From Microbacterium jejuense (GTDB taxonomy: Bacteria; Actinomycetota; Actinomycetes; Actinomycetales; Microbacteriaceae): a DNA stretch of 64,000 bases. Each line of letters opens with the position of its first letter. The first letter of the stretch is position 1. The position numbers and the translations under genes are program-made. A model generated the notes under the pieces. The model saw only the letters and a program-made list of their open reading frames with translations. It searched no databases and was not told the DNA's origin. Location: assembly GCF_019511665.1 (NCBI RefSeq), contig NZ_JAEUAW010000002.1, positions 248,001 to 312,000 on the forward strand. Direction: 5' to 3'. This document shows, in pieces, positions 26,287-34,644 of this stretch.

Positions 26287-26592
26287 ATGATCACCGTTCA
26301 CCTTCGCTACGAGATCGACCCCGACAAGCTCGACGAGTTCACCGAGTACGGCCGCACGTGGATCCGCCTCGTGAACAGGCTCGGCGGCACGCACCACGGC
26401 TACTTCATGCCCAGCGAAGGCGACAGCGACGAGGCGTTCGCGCTGTTCACCTTCCCCTCTCTGGCGGAGTACGAGGTCTACCGGAACGCATCGAAGACCG
26501 ACCCGGAGTGCCAGGAGGCCTTCGAGTTCGCACGTTCGACCGGCTGCATCCGCCGCTACGAGCGCCGCTTCCTCTCGCCGGTGTTCTCTTAG
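26287..26592 (+). CDS. NIPSNAP family protein
   Basis: Small cytoplasmic protein of 101 residues with the dimeric ferredoxin-like alpha/beta barrel of NIPSNAP proteins. VHLRYEIDPDKLDEFTEYGRTWIRLVNRLGGTHHGYFMPSEG and ALFTFPSLAEYEVYR are characteristic. Biochemical role is not known; such proteins often accompany oxidoreductases or ECF41-type systems. AGAGGAACC precedes the ATG at 26287. It converges with the quinone-oxidoreductase-like gene. Confidence 0.85.
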   Translation: MITVHLRYEIDPDKLDEFTEYGRTWIRLVNRLGGTHHGYFMPSEGDSDEAFALFTFPSLAEYEVYRNASKTDPECQEAFEFARSTGCIRRYERRFLSPVFS

Positions 26593-26613
26593 CCAGAGGG
26601 GAGCCGCTCGCGC

Positions 26614-27528
26614 TCAGGCGATGGTGATGATTGTCTTGCCGACGGCGCGAGTGGTGGGGTTGAACGCGTCCACGGCCTCTGCGAGGGGACGCACCGCACC
26701 GATGTTCGCCCGGAGCCGTCCCGAGCGGGCGCGCTCGGCGATCGCGGTGAGCTGCTCGCGGTTCGGCTCCACGACGAAGAACATCGCACGCCCCTCCTTC
26801 GGCTGCCGGGCGGGCGGAGCGGCGATGGTGACGAGCGTGCCACCCGGCTGGACCAGATCGACGGACTGATCGCCGATCTCGCCGCCGATGACGTCGATGA
26901 CCAGGTTGACGTGACCCACGGCCGTCAGGTCGTCGACGCCGAGGGCCACGAACTCGTGCGCGCCGAAGTCCAGGGCACGGTCTCGGTCGGCGGGGCGACC
27001 GGTCCCGATGATGTGTGCGCCCGCCTCGCGAGCGAGCTGCGCGACCGCGGACCCCACCCCGCCGGCGGCGCCGTGCACGAGGACGCTCTGGCCCGCCTGC
27101 ACGCGTCCGTGGTCGAACAGCGCCTGCCAGGCGGTGAGCCCCGAGATGGGGAGGCTGGCGCCCGTCACGAAGTCGACGTCGGCCGGCAGCGGCGCGAGGT
27201 TGCGTGCTTCCACGGCGACGTACTCCGCCAGCGTGCCGTTGCGGGTCCAGTCCGCCAGCCCGAAAACGCGCTGGCCGACGCTGAGGCCCGTGGTCCCGAA
27301 CCCGAGCTCCGTGACGATGCCCGCGAGCTCGTGCCCCGGGATGCTGGGCGTCCGGTCGCGTCCTGCCCGGTCGGTCCACGTCCCCGACCACGTGAGCTCT
27401 CCGGGCGTGAAGCCGGAGGCATGCACGCGGACGATCACGTCGTTCTCGACCGCGTGCGGTTCTGGCTGGTCGGTGAGTCGCATCCCTGCGGTGCCGGCAT
27501 CGGGGTCGGTCACGGTGATCGCCTGCAT
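26614..27528 (-). CDS. NADP-dependent quinone-oxidoreductase-like MDR protein
   Basis: Medium-chain reductase of 304 residues lacking the structural zinc lobe. The GroES-like half holds VRVHASGFTPGELTWSG, SIPGHELAGIVTELG and VGQRVFGLADWTRNGTLAEYVAV. The Rossmann site is LVHGAAGGVGSAVAQLAREAGAHIIGTGR. AGGAGGACAGCC precedes ATG 27528. It lies 62 bases after the ECF41 sigma gene on the same strand, so the two may be co-transcribed; ECF41 factors often neighbour oxidoreductases. Confidence 0.9.
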   Translation of the reverse strand: MQAITVTDPDAGTAGMRLTDQPEPHAVENDVIVRVHASGFTPGELTWSGTWTDRAGRDRTPSIPGHELAGIVTELGFGTTGLSVGQRVFGLADWTRNGTLAEYVAVEARNLAPLPADVDFVTGASLPISGLTAWQALFDHGRVQAGQSVLVHGAAGGVGSAVAQLAREAGAHIIGTGRPADRDRALDFGAHEFVALGVDDLTAVGHVNLVIDVIGGEIGDQSVDLVQPGGTLVTIAAPPARQPKEGRAMFFVVEPNREQLTAIAERARSGRLRANIGAVRPLAEAVDAFNPTTRAVGKTIITIA

Positions 27529-27590
27529 GGCTGTCCTCCTGCTCGTTGAGTGTTCATCACGTAGACGACACAGCCGCGGCGGGTGTCAGG

Positions 27591-28490
27591 TCAGCCTCGC
27601 CGCCAGGATCCCAGCTTGTCGGGATTCCACTGCACGAGCACCTGCCGGACGGTGCCGGCGCCGTCGACGACGAGCTCGAGCACTCCGCTCGTGTCGCCGT
27701 CGCGGGTGAACGTGAGCACCGGTTCGGTGCCACCCGCGTGGACGGTGAGTGTGGTGGGTGCCTGTCGTGCGAGCACGCCGACGACGAATCGCGCGACCTT
27801 GTCGGCGCCCAGGACCGGGTTCAGGGCTGCGCGGACGCGGCCGCCGCCGTCCGAGCGCAGCATCACCTCCGGGTGCAGCAGCCGGACCAGCGCGGCGACG
27901 TCGCCGGTGGTCGCCGCGTGCTGGAACGCCGCGACCAGACGCGTGCTCGGTGCCGCCCGCGTGGTTCCGGCATCCCGGATCCGCGTCCGCGCGGACGAGG
28001 CCAGCTGTCGGACGGCTCCGGGCGAGCGGTCGAGGACCTCGGCGATGTCTGCGACCGGAAAGTCGAACACGTCGCGCAGCACGAACGCGACACGCTCGGC
28101 GGGCGTCATGGTCTCCATCACCGTCAGCAGCGCCATGCTGACCGACTCCGTCCGCATAGCGCGCTCCGACGGGTCGCCCGCCTCGGCGGTGTGGACGGCG
28201 TACCGGTCATCGGGAACGGGTTCGGGAAGCCACGGCCCGACGTACGAGTCGTGGCGTCGTGATGCGCTCTTGAGCATGTCCAGGCACACTCGGCTGGTGG
28301 TCTTCGCGAACCATCCCACCGGATTCGCCACGTTGCGACGGGCTGCGTCGTCGAGCCGGTACCAGCGGACGAACGCCTCCTGGACGGCATCCTCCGCATC
28401 CGCCACCGTGCCGAGCATCCGGTACGCCAGACCCACGAGCCGATCGCGATCGAGCCCGGGAACCGGCAGTGCGTCCGACATGTCACTCAT
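27591..28490 (-). CDS. ECF41-type RNA polymerase sigma factor (SigJ-like)
   Basis: Sigma factor of 299 residues. Region 2 reads LVGLAYRMLGTVADAEDAVQEAFVRWYRLD, region 4 TPAERVAFVLRDVFDFPVADIAEVLDRSPGAVRQLASSARTRIRD. Between them is the ECF41 signature WLPEP. A SnoaL-like C-terminal domain (about 190-299) with SDGGGRVRAAL and WNPDKLGSW is fused. In ECF41 this domain acts as an internal regulator. ATG 28490 is chosen among several near starts (28511, 28493, 28481); ribosome sites are all weak. Downstream oxidoreductase may be its target. Confidence 0.9.
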   Translation of the reverse strand: MSDMSDALPVPGLDRDRLVGLAYRMLGTVADAEDAVQEAFVRWYRLDDAARRNVANPVGWFAKTTSRVCLDMLKSASRRHDSYVGPWLPEPVPDDRYAVHTAEAGDPSERAMRTESVSMALLTVMETMTPAERVAFVLRDVFDFPVADIAEVLDRSPGAVRQLASSARTRIRDAGTTRAAPSTRLVAAFQHAATTGDVAALVRLLHPEVMLRSDGGGRVRAALNPVLGADKVARFVVGVLARQAPTTLTVHAGGTEPVLTFTRDGDTSGVLELVVDGAGTVRQVLVQWNPDKLGSWRRG

Positions 28491-28529
28491 CATGGCCGAC
28501 GGCCGTGACATCGTCGGCCTGCGCCGGTC

Positions 28530-29081
28530 TCAGGCCGGCTCTTCGACGTCGACGAGCCAGCCGGCGAACGCCCGTGAGCGCCGGTCGCCCGGCGCATCGT
28601 CCCCCGGCTGGGCGGTGCTCTCGAGCGCGGGCCCGCTCGCCACGTCCAGCCGGACACCACGGGCGGGCGCGAGCTCAGCCGAATCCGGGACCGGGACGAT
28701 CTCGACGACGTAGCGCGTCGGACGTGTTCCCACGAACAATCCGTTGCCCATGTCTTGGCCGGTCATCGGCCATTCCTCGCCCTCAGCCGGCATGTCGGCG
28801 GTCAGCGGTGCGCCATGTCCGGGACGGCGCAGTGTGCGACGTTCGATGACCTCCTGTGTGACACCGTGCACGGCAACGACACGACCCCGCACCCGATCGG
28901 GGAACTCCTCCTCGTGATGCGACTCGACCGCGTCGACCGTGGCCGCCAGCGCCGGACCGAGCAGCTCGGCCAGAGCCTCGCCCGGGGTTCGCGCCGCGAT
29001 GCCGAGGTCGACGTCGTCGCCGACGGCGAACGGGTCGCCGCAGCACGCCCATTCCCACTCGGTCAGCCACACGCGAGTCAT
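28530..29081 (-). CDS. Hypothetical protein (DUF6578-like)
   Basis: Soluble protein of 183 residues starting MTRVWLTEWEWACCGDPFAVGDDVDLGI, with HHEEEFPDRVRGRVVAVHGVTQEVIE in the middle and RPTRYVVEIVPVP near the end. The Trp-Glu-Trp-x-Cys-Cys-Gly opening resembles an uncharacterised actinobacterial family (DUF6578, from memory, not verified). No membrane segment or signal. The longer open frame extends to 29426 but overlaps the lipoprotein gene. Function unknown. Confidence 0.65.
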   Translation of the reverse strand: MTRVWLTEWEWACCGDPFAVGDDVDLGIAARTPGEALAELLGPALAATVDAVESHHEEEFPDRVRGRVVAVHGVTQEVIERRTLRRPGHGAPLTADMPAEGEEWPMTGQDMGNGLFVGTRPTRYVVEIVPVPDSAELAPARGVRLDVASGPALESTAQPGDDAPGDRRSRAFAGWLVDVEEPA

Positions 29082-29100
29082 GGTCGCCGCGCTCGCCTCC

Positions 29101-29598
29101 TCACTCCGAGATCGAGATGGTCTCGGGGAGTGTGTCACCGCTGTCCCGCACCACGCGCCGGAACACGTCGCCGTCGCGCGCATACATGCCTGCCTCGGCG
29201 CCGGTGATGTAGTACTGGTCGGCGGCGTCGCCCGAGAGCATCGTCGGCGTGAGGTAGAGCAGGTACTGCGTTCCGGTGGCGAGCTTCTCGTCGATCTGCT
29301 GGCGCACCTCGATGACGTCGCCGACCTCGATGGTCCCCGCGTCAGCGTCGACGTTCGAGCCGAGCGACGGGTTCGTCGGAGTGTTCTCGACCTCGACGGT
29401 CGCCACGGTCGCATCACCGTCGACACCCGAGCCCTGCACGGTCCCGACGACGATGTCGGTGCTGTCGAGCACCAGCGCGTCGGTGCTGTTGTACAGCTTG
29501 TGCCGGCTTCCCGACGACGATGTCGTGCACCCCGCCAGGCTCGCCGCGACCAGCGACGCGAGCATCGCCGCGACCACCCTTCGCCACCGTGTCGTCAT
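29101..29598 (-). CDS. Hypothetical lipoprotein
   Basis: Exported protein of 165 residues. MTTRWRRVVAAMLASLVAASLAGC is a lipoprotein signal with lipobox LAGC. The mature domain (DALVLDSTDIVVGTVQGSG, VGDVIEVRQQI, TQYLLYLTPTML) has the short beta-strand pattern of small OB-like extracytoplasmic domains, comparable to secreted proteins that test promises of the form voltage or cofactor binding in no recognised way, so no function is proposed. Weak ribosome site; a GTG two codons upstream (29604) is an alternative start. Confidence 0.7.
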   Translation of the reverse strand: MTTRWRRVVAAMLASLVAASLAGCTTSSSGSRHKLYNSTDALVLDSTDIVVGTVQGSGVDGDATVATVEVENTPTNPSLGSNVDADAGTIEVGDVIEVRQQIDEKLATGTQYLLYLTPTMLSGDAADQYYITGAEAGMYARDGDVFRRVVRDSGDTLPETISISE

Positions 29599-29727
29599 AG
29601 CCACCGTTCCGTTGCGCCGCGTGTCGGATCCGGCGCCAGCCTAGCGCCGAACACGCTGATCAGACCGCGAAACGGCGCATGAGTGGATGCCGCCGATCCT
29701 GGCGGGAAGTCACCCGGCCCCGCCGGA

Positions 29728-29997
29728 CTACCAGACGATGCCGCCGCCGATCGAGATGCCGCCCCACGTCAGGGCGATGAAGATGGCGGCGAAGACCACG
29801 GGAGCGATGCCCTTGCCGCTGCGGGCGAGGCCCTTGAGCAGAGCGATCACCGCGAGCACCGCTGCGACGATCGAGAGGGCACCGCCCAGGATCAGGCCGA
29901 TGAAGAGCGGGATGGGCATGAGCACGAGGCCGGCCAGCGCGAACCAGAACGCGGCCCACGCGGTCGGGTTCGACTGGCGTTCAGTGGAGGAGGACAT
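29728..29997 (-). CDS. Small membrane protein (DUF4190-like)
   Basis: Protein of 89 residues with a polar N-terminus (MSSSTERQSNPTAW) and two to three hydrophobic helices (FWFALAGLVLMPIPLFIGLILGGALSIVAAVLAVIALLKGL, then VVFAAIFIALTWGGISIGGGIVW). The helix-Gly-rich-helix layout is that of DUF4190-type proteins common in actinobacteria; role unknown. GAGAGGATGG precedes the ATG at 29997, which is preferred over a start 20 codons upstream. Confidence 0.7.
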   Translation of the reverse strand: MSSSTERQSNPTAWAAFWFALAGLVLMPIPLFIGLILGGALSIVAAVLAVIALLKGLARSGKGIAPVVFAAIFIALTWGGISIGGGIVW

Positions 29998-30035
29998 GCG
30001 TCCATCCTCTCGTGCTCCGTCGCGATAGTGGATTC

Positions 30036-30060
30036 GGGATGCCGGGGCCGCCGGCATCCC
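30036..30060 (-). terminator. GGATGCC-type terminator hairpin
   Basis: GGGATGCCGG (30036-30045) and CCGGCATCCC (30051-30060) form a perfect 10-pair stem with a 5-base loop, five bases after the stop of the BMP-type lipoprotein gene on the minus strand. It uses the window-wide GGATGCC word. Confidence 0.7.
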
Positions 30061-30065
30061 TCATC

Positions 30066-30725
30066 TCAATCGATCCAGAGCACGACGCCGGTCATCCCGG
30101 TCAGCACGGCCGTCGCACCGGCGCGGATGGCGGCGTCGCCGCGCTCGGGCGTGAACGAGGACTCGTCGAAGTGGGTGGCCGAGCCCAGGCCCTCGCCGCG
30201 GAAGCCGGCACCGGTCCAGTCGACCGACGTCACGTTGTAGGTGGGTTCGGCGAGCTCGGCGCCGAGCACGAGGAACGACACGTCCAGATGGTTGGGGGTC
30301 ACCAGGGCGAGGGCGTCGATGAGCGCCTCGCCGGTGCTGACGATGAGGTCGGGCTTCATGTCCATCGCGTCGACGATCGCGGGGATCGGATCGGAGTCCT
30401 CGGCGTCGACAGTGCGCAGCGACACCTGCTCGTCGGCGGCCCACGCCTCGACGGCGTCGTTGAGCACGCCCGTCGTGGCGTCCGAACCGCTCGTGAGCAG
30501 CACGACGCGGTAGCCGGGCGAGGGCGAGACGCCGTGCCACGAGCCGTCCGCGGGCGTCACGGTCGCCTCAGGCGAGGGCGACGTCTCGGGCGCGAACCCG
30601 GCGGCCGGCGCGCCGATGTGCGTGGGCTCGGCGCGGGGCGCACTCCAGTCGTCGGTGGCGCAGCCGGCGAGAGACAGCAGGAGCACGGCGGCGACGGCGG
30701 TCGCCATGACGGCGCGAAAGGGCAC
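30066..30725 (-). CDS. BMP/periplasmic-binding-like lipoprotein
   Basis: Exported lipoprotein of 219 residues. VPFRAVMATAVAAVLLLSLAGC is a lipoprotein signal. The mature domain reads YRVVLLTSGSDATTGVLNDAVEAWAADEQVSLRTVDAEDSDPIPAIVDAMDMKPDLIVSTG, the first lobe of a BMP/PnrA-like or type I periplasmic-binding fold, followed by VSFLVLGAELAEPTYNVTSVDW. It is shorter than full binding proteins (about 330), so it may hold only part of the two-lobed fold. GTG 30725 has AGGA upstream. No transporter genes nearby. Confidence 0.6.
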   Translation of the reverse strand: MPFRAVMATAVAAVLLLSLAGCATDDWSAPRAEPTHIGAPAAGFAPETSPSPEATVTPADGSWHGVSPSPGYRVVLLTSGSDATTGVLNDAVEAWAADEQVSLRTVDAEDSDPIPAIVDAMDMKPDLIVSTGEALIDALALVTPNHLDVSFLVLGAELAEPTYNVTSVDWTGAGFRGEGLGSATHFDESSFTPERGDAAIRAGATAVLTGMTGVVLWID

Positions 30726-30944
30726 GGATCGTCCTAGGGGATGGAGAACGGGATGCTTCCAGCATGCGCGACGGCACCGCCGGCATCCGCCCCAGACGCC
30801 TCCGTTCGCCCAGTGTTCGCCTCGCCGGCGCCGTCCGTTCACAATGCCGGGCGTGGCGCGTCACGTGGAGTGGCGAAGCTCGTCCGTCGGAGCCGGCTCG
30901 CCCGACCCCGTTCCCCCATCCCTTCCAGACAGAACGGAAGACCC

Positions 30945-32855
30945 ATGCTCTCAGTAGCAACCTCGCGGCCTCACGGCCGCGCGGCGCTGTGGCTCTCGGC
31001 CGCAGCAATGAGCGCGGCGCTCGCCTTCAGCGGCGTGCTCGTCGCGACGGCGCCCGCCAACGCGGAAGACAGCGCCTCGTACACGGGCATCGTGCTCGGT
31101 GTCGGCGCGAACGAGACCCAGCGCACGGTGACCTGGTACACCTCGGCCGACAGCGCCCAGGTCGTGCAGCTCGCGCCCTCGTCGGCCCTCGTCGGCGGCG
31201 AGTTCGTCGCCTCGGTGACCACCTTCTCGGCCACGGGTGCCGCGAACATCGCGTCGAGCGGCGGCTTCAACCGTCACGCGACCCTCTCGGGCCTGCAGGA
31301 GAACACGCAGTACTCGTACCGCGTCGGCTCGGACGGCAACTGGTCGCCCACGTACTCCTTCAAGACGCAGTCGTTCGAGGGTGACTTCGACTTCCTGTTC
31401 TTCGGCGACCCGCAGATCGGCGCTTCGGGCAACGTGGCGAACGATCAGGCGGGCTGGGTCGACACCATGAACGTCGCGCTGAACGCCAACCCCGACACGG
31501 AGCTGCTCGTCTCGGGCGGCGACCAGGTCGAGACGGCCAACACCGAGGCGCAGTGGGATGCGTTCCTCGCGCCCGAGCAGCTGCGCTCGTACCCGTGGGC
31601 CGCGACCATCGGAAACCACGACGTGGGCGGAAAGGCGTACGAGCAGCACTTCTACACGCCGAACACCGACTACTCGGCCGACTACTACCGCGGTGGCAAC
31701 ACGGCGACGGAGTCCGGCGGCGACTACTGGTACATCTACAAGGACGTGCTGTTCATCGACCTGAACAGCAACAGCTACAACAACGCCACGGGGGGCGGCG
31801 ACGAGGCCCACGTGCAGTACGTGACCGACGTCGTGAAGGCCCACGGCGCCGACGCGAAGTACACCGTGCTCGTGTACCACCACTCGATCTACTCGGCCGC
31901 CTCGCACGCGAAGGATGCCGACAACAAGGTGCGCCGCGTCGACTTCCCGACCACGTTCTCGGAGCTCGGCGTCGACCTGGTGCTGCAAGGCCACGACCAC
32001 GTCTACACGCGCAGCTACGAGATCAAGGACGGCGAGAAGGCCAACCCCGAGGAGCAGCCGGGCGCCAACGAGGTGTTCGTCGGCGAGGGCGGCGTCATCT
32101 ACATGACGGCCAACTCGGCGTCGGGCTCGAAGTACTACGACATCACTGCGCCCGACAACAGCGGCACGAGCGGTGCCGGGAACGGCGCCGACCCGCTGAA
32201 CCCGTCGAGCTACTGGTACAACTCGGTGCAGAGCCAGGAGAAGACCCGCAGCTACGTCAAGGTGCAGGTCAAGTCCGACCAGCTCGTCGTCGAGGGCATC
32301 CGTTCGCAGGCTTCGGCCAACGGCGGCGTGGAGTCGAAGATCGACTCGGTGACCATCCACCCGTTCCACGCCGATGGCGGCCAGGACCTCCAGGTCGTCG
32401 TGCCCACCGCGGCCCCCGGTGAGTTCGGCTGGACCATCGACGGCCACAACGGCCTCGTCGACCTCGGCACCGCCGAGGAGAAGAACGGCTACTTCGAGGC
32501 GACGGGCGCGATCAACCCGATCGCCGTCTCCGACACCCGCTCGTCGCTGTCGCCGTGGTCGATCACGTCGGTGCTGAGCGACTTCGCGGACGGCGACAAG
32601 ACCTTCCCGGGCAGCTACCTCGGCTGGACCCCGAAGGTCGTCACCGCCGGCGCCGGCGCGGTCGCGGGTGCGGCCGTCTCGTCGGGCTTCGACGGCGGCG
32701 CCGGCCTGTCGGTCGACCGCGTGCTCGGCGCGGCGACCCAGGGTCACGACAAGGGCGAGGCGCTGCTCGGCGCCGACCTCGACCTCAAGCTGCCGACGCA
32801 GACCGCGACCGGCAGCTACCGCGCGAAGCTGACGATCACGGCCCTGGCCGGCTGA
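30945..32855 (+). CDS. Secreted metallophosphoesterase with PAP-like N-domain and WxL-like C-domain
   Basis: Exported enzyme of 636 residues. A signal peptide (AALWLSAAAMSAALAFSGVLVATAPANAED) precedes a fibronectin-like purple acid phosphatase N-domain (GIVLGVGANETQRTVTWYT ... LSGLQENTQYSYRVG). The calcineurin-like core has all metal motifs: FFGDPQIG, SGGDQVE, GNHDVGG, YHHSIYS and QGHDHVYTRSY. After residue 470 comes a beta domain ending SYRAKLTITALAG, like the WxL or cell-wall-binding domains that pair with DUF916 proteins; the next gene encodes one. Likely hydrolyses phosphate esters outside the cell. ATG 30945, GGAAGA upstream. Confidence 0.88.
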   Translation: MLSVATSRPHGRAALWLSAAAMSAALAFSGVLVATAPANAEDSASYTGIVLGVGANETQRTVTWYTSADSAQVVQLAPSSALVGGEFVASVTTFSATGAANIASSGGFNRHATLSGLQENTQYSYRVGSDGNWSPTYSFKTQSFEGDFDFLFFGDPQIGASGNVANDQAGWVDTMNVALNANPDTELLVSGGDQVETANTEAQWDAFLAPEQLRSYPWAATIGNHDVGGKAYEQHFYTPNTDYSADYYRGGNTATESGGDYWYIYKDVLFIDLNSNSYNNATGGGDEAHVQYVTDVVKAHGADAKYTVLVYHHSIYSAASHAKDADNKVRRVDFPTTFSELGVDLVLQGHDHVYTRSYEIKDGEKANPEEQPGANEVFVGEGGVIYMTANSASGSKYYDITAPDNSGTSGAGNGADPLNPSSYWYNSVQSQEKTRSYVKVQVKSDQLVVEGIRSQASANGGVESKIDSVTIHPFHADGGQDLQVVVPTAAPGEFGWTIDGHNGLVDLGTAEEKNGYFEATGAINPIAVSDTRSSLSPWSITSVLSDFADGDKTFPGSYLGWTPKVVTAGAGAVAGAAVSSGFDGGAGLSVDRVLGAATQGHDKGEALLGADLDLKLPTQTATGSYRAKLTITALAG

Positions 32856-32875
32856 TCCAGCCCGCGACACCCCGC

Positions 32876-32912
32876 GTCCGTGGGAGAGAGGCGACCCCTC
32901 TCTCCCACGGAC
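32876..32912 (+). terminator. Strong hairpin between metallophosphoesterase and DUF916-like genes
   Basis: GTCCGTGGGAGAGAGG (32876-32891) pairs perfectly with CCTCTCTCCCACGGAC (32897-32912), a 16-pair stem with a 5-base loop, 21 bases after the stop. It probably attenuates transcription into the downstream gene, which starts 33 bases later. Confidence 0.7.
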
Positions 32913-32945
32913 CGTTCCCGTTCCCGCCCCCCTCGAAAGCCCCTC

Positions 32946-34052
32946 GTGAACGCACGCTCCGCCCACTCCCCTCTGCTTCATCGCGCCCGCACCGCGGCTG
33001 CGGCCCTTCTCGCCGCGCTCGTGCTCTTGCCCCTGCTGTCCGCCGCGCCGGCCTCGGCCGCCGACGCGGGCGACACGGCTGACGACGTCAACTGGACCGT
33101 CCGCACCGACTCCAACGACTTCGGGTCGGACCGCACGAATTACAGCTATGCGATCGACCCGGGCAGCACGCTCACCGACGGCATCGTCGTGGCCAACCGC
33201 GGCGAGGAGCCCATCGACCTCGAGGTCTACGCAGCCGACGGCTTCACCACCCAGGACGGCGCCCTCTCGCTCGTGCTCGCCGACGAGAAGTCGACGGGTG
33301 TCGGCGCCTGGATCACGCCGGGTCAAGAGACCGTGACCGTCGCGCCGGGCGCGACCGCCAGCATCCCGTTCACCGTCTCGATCCCCGAAGACGCGACGCC
33401 CGGCGACTACGCCGGTGGCCTGGTCACGTCGCTCACGGTGCCCGACGCCGCCACCGGCGTCAACGTCGATCGCCGCCTCGGCATCCGTGTCGACCTGCGC
33501 GTCGGCGGCGAGCTCGCCCCCGCACTCGCCGTCGAAGACCTGTCGGTCTCGTGGGACGGCGGCCTCAACCCGTTCGCCGGCGGCGACGCCACCGTCACGT
33601 ACACGCTGCACAACACCGGGAACGCGACGATCTCGGCAGATCCGGCCTCGACCGTGGGCGGGGTCTTCGGCCTGCTCGCGACGCAGGCGCCCGCCGCCGA
33701 CCCCATCCCCGAGCTGCTGCCGGGCGAGAGCCGCACGGTGACGGTCGTCGTTCCGAACGTGCCGCCGCTGTTCGCCGTGATCGCGACGACGACGGTCACC
33801 CCGTTGGTGACGGATGCCGCCGGCTCGCGCTCCCCGATCGCCGAGGTCTCCGCCACCGCGGTCGGCCCCGCCGTTCCCTGGATGCTGCTGCTCATCCTGG
33901 CGCTGATCGCCGTCGCCGCGGTGCTGGTGTGGCGTGGTCGCGCTCGCCGCAAGGTCGCCGCGCAGCAGGCCGAGGAGGCCCGCGTCAGCGAGGCCGTCGC
34001 GAAGGCCCTGGAGGAGGAGCGCGCCAAGGCCGCGGTCGGCGCCACGGACTGA
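32946..34052 (+). CDS. DUF916-like (WxL peptidoglycan-binding type) membrane-anchored protein
   Basis: Cell-surface protein of 368 residues: signal peptide (ARTAAAALLAALVLLPLLSAAPASAAD), an Ig-like domain (VNWTVRTDSNDFGSDRTNYSYAIDPGSTLTDGIVVANRGEEPIDLEVYAADG), a second beta domain (GELAPALAVEDLSVSW ... TYTLHNTGNATI), then one membrane span (VPWMLLLILALIAVAAVLVW) and a charged coiled cytoplasmic tail (RRKVAAQQAEEARVSEAVAKALEEERAK). This is the DUF916 layout known from WxL partner proteins. GTG 32946. It probably tethers or organises the secreted phosphoesterase. Confidence 0.82.
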   Translation: MNARSAHSPLLHRARTAAAALLAALVLLPLLSAAPASAADAGDTADDVNWTVRTDSNDFGSDRTNYSYAIDPGSTLTDGIVVANRGEEPIDLEVYAADGFTTQDGALSLVLADEKSTGVGAWITPGQETVTVAPGATASIPFTVSIPEDATPGDYAGGLVTSLTVPDAATGVNVDRRLGIRVDLRVGGELAPALAVEDLSVSWDGGLNPFAGGDATVTYTLHNTGNATISADPASTVGGVFGLLATQAPAADPIPELLPGESRTVTVVVPNVPPLFAVIATTTVTPLVTDAAGSRSPIAEVSATAVGPAVPWMLLLILALIAVAAVLVWRGRARRKVAAQQAEEARVSEAVAKALEEERAKAAVGATD

Positions 34053-34061
34053 CCTCATCCG

Positions 34062-34110
34062 GAACGAGCGCCCCGTCCTTCACAGAGCGTGAGGGGCGGG
34101 GCGCTTGTTC
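34062..34110 (+). terminator. Terminator after the DUF916-like gene
   Basis: GAACGAGCGCCCCG (34062-34075) pairs with CGGGGCGCTTGTTC (34097-34110) with one G-U, loop of 21 bases, ending in TTGTTC. It begins 9 bases after the stop. Confidence 0.7.
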
Positions 34111-34132
34111 GTGCGCCGGCACGTCGTGGTCG

Positions 34133-34640
34133 TCGGACGAGCGAGGACGCTTCGTCTCGTCGCTGGCGCGCCTCGCTCAGCGACCGGTCGTTGAGCGAGC
34201 GAGGCACGAGCGAGACGAAACGCCTCGGCTGCACGGTCGGCCTCGTGCCAGGACCGCGTTTCGTCTGCGCGCGCCAGAGCGCGCTCCGCTCAACGACCGG
34301 CACCACGCCCCCCGGTCGTTGAGCGAGCGAGGTACGAGCGAGACGAAACGCCTGGGCTGCACGGTCGGCCTCGTGCCAGGACCGCGTTTCGTCTGCGCGC
34401 GCGAGAGCGCGCTCCGCTCAACGACCGGCACCACGACCCCCCGGTCGTTGAGCGAGCGAGGTACGAGCGAGACGAAACGCCTCGACCGCACGGTCGGCCT
34501 CGTGCCAGGACCGCGTTTCGTCTGCGCGCGCCAGAGCGCGCTCCGCTCAACGACCGGCACCACGACCCCCCGGTCGTTGAGCGAGCGAGGCACGAGCGAG
34601 ACGAAACGCCTGGGCCGCACGGTCGGCCCCGTGCCGGAGC
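34133..34640. repeat. Tandem array of interspersed inverted repeats
   Basis: The 592-base gap 34053-34644 is nearly all repeat. After a variant reverse arm (34148-34187), units start with GGTCGTTGAGCG at 34186, 34314, 34443 and 34572, giving periods of 128, 129 and 129 bases; the last unit is cut off near 34640. Each unit is a forward arm ending GACGAAACG, a linker holding GCACGGTCGGCC, and a reverse arm CGTTTCGTCTGCGCGCG ... CTCAACGACCGG. Units differ at a few bases in the linker. No gene is supported within it. Confidence 0.92.
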
Positions 34641-34644
34641 GGCT

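Noticed and set aside
30951..34058. 1035-codon minus-strand open frame
   Set aside because: Antisense to the phosphoesterase and DUF916-like genes, both of which have signal peptides and catalytic motifs.
34133..34640. CRISPR array
   Set aside because: The period is regular, but units are 128-129 bases, almost identical over their whole length and internally inverted, with no spacers and no cas genes.
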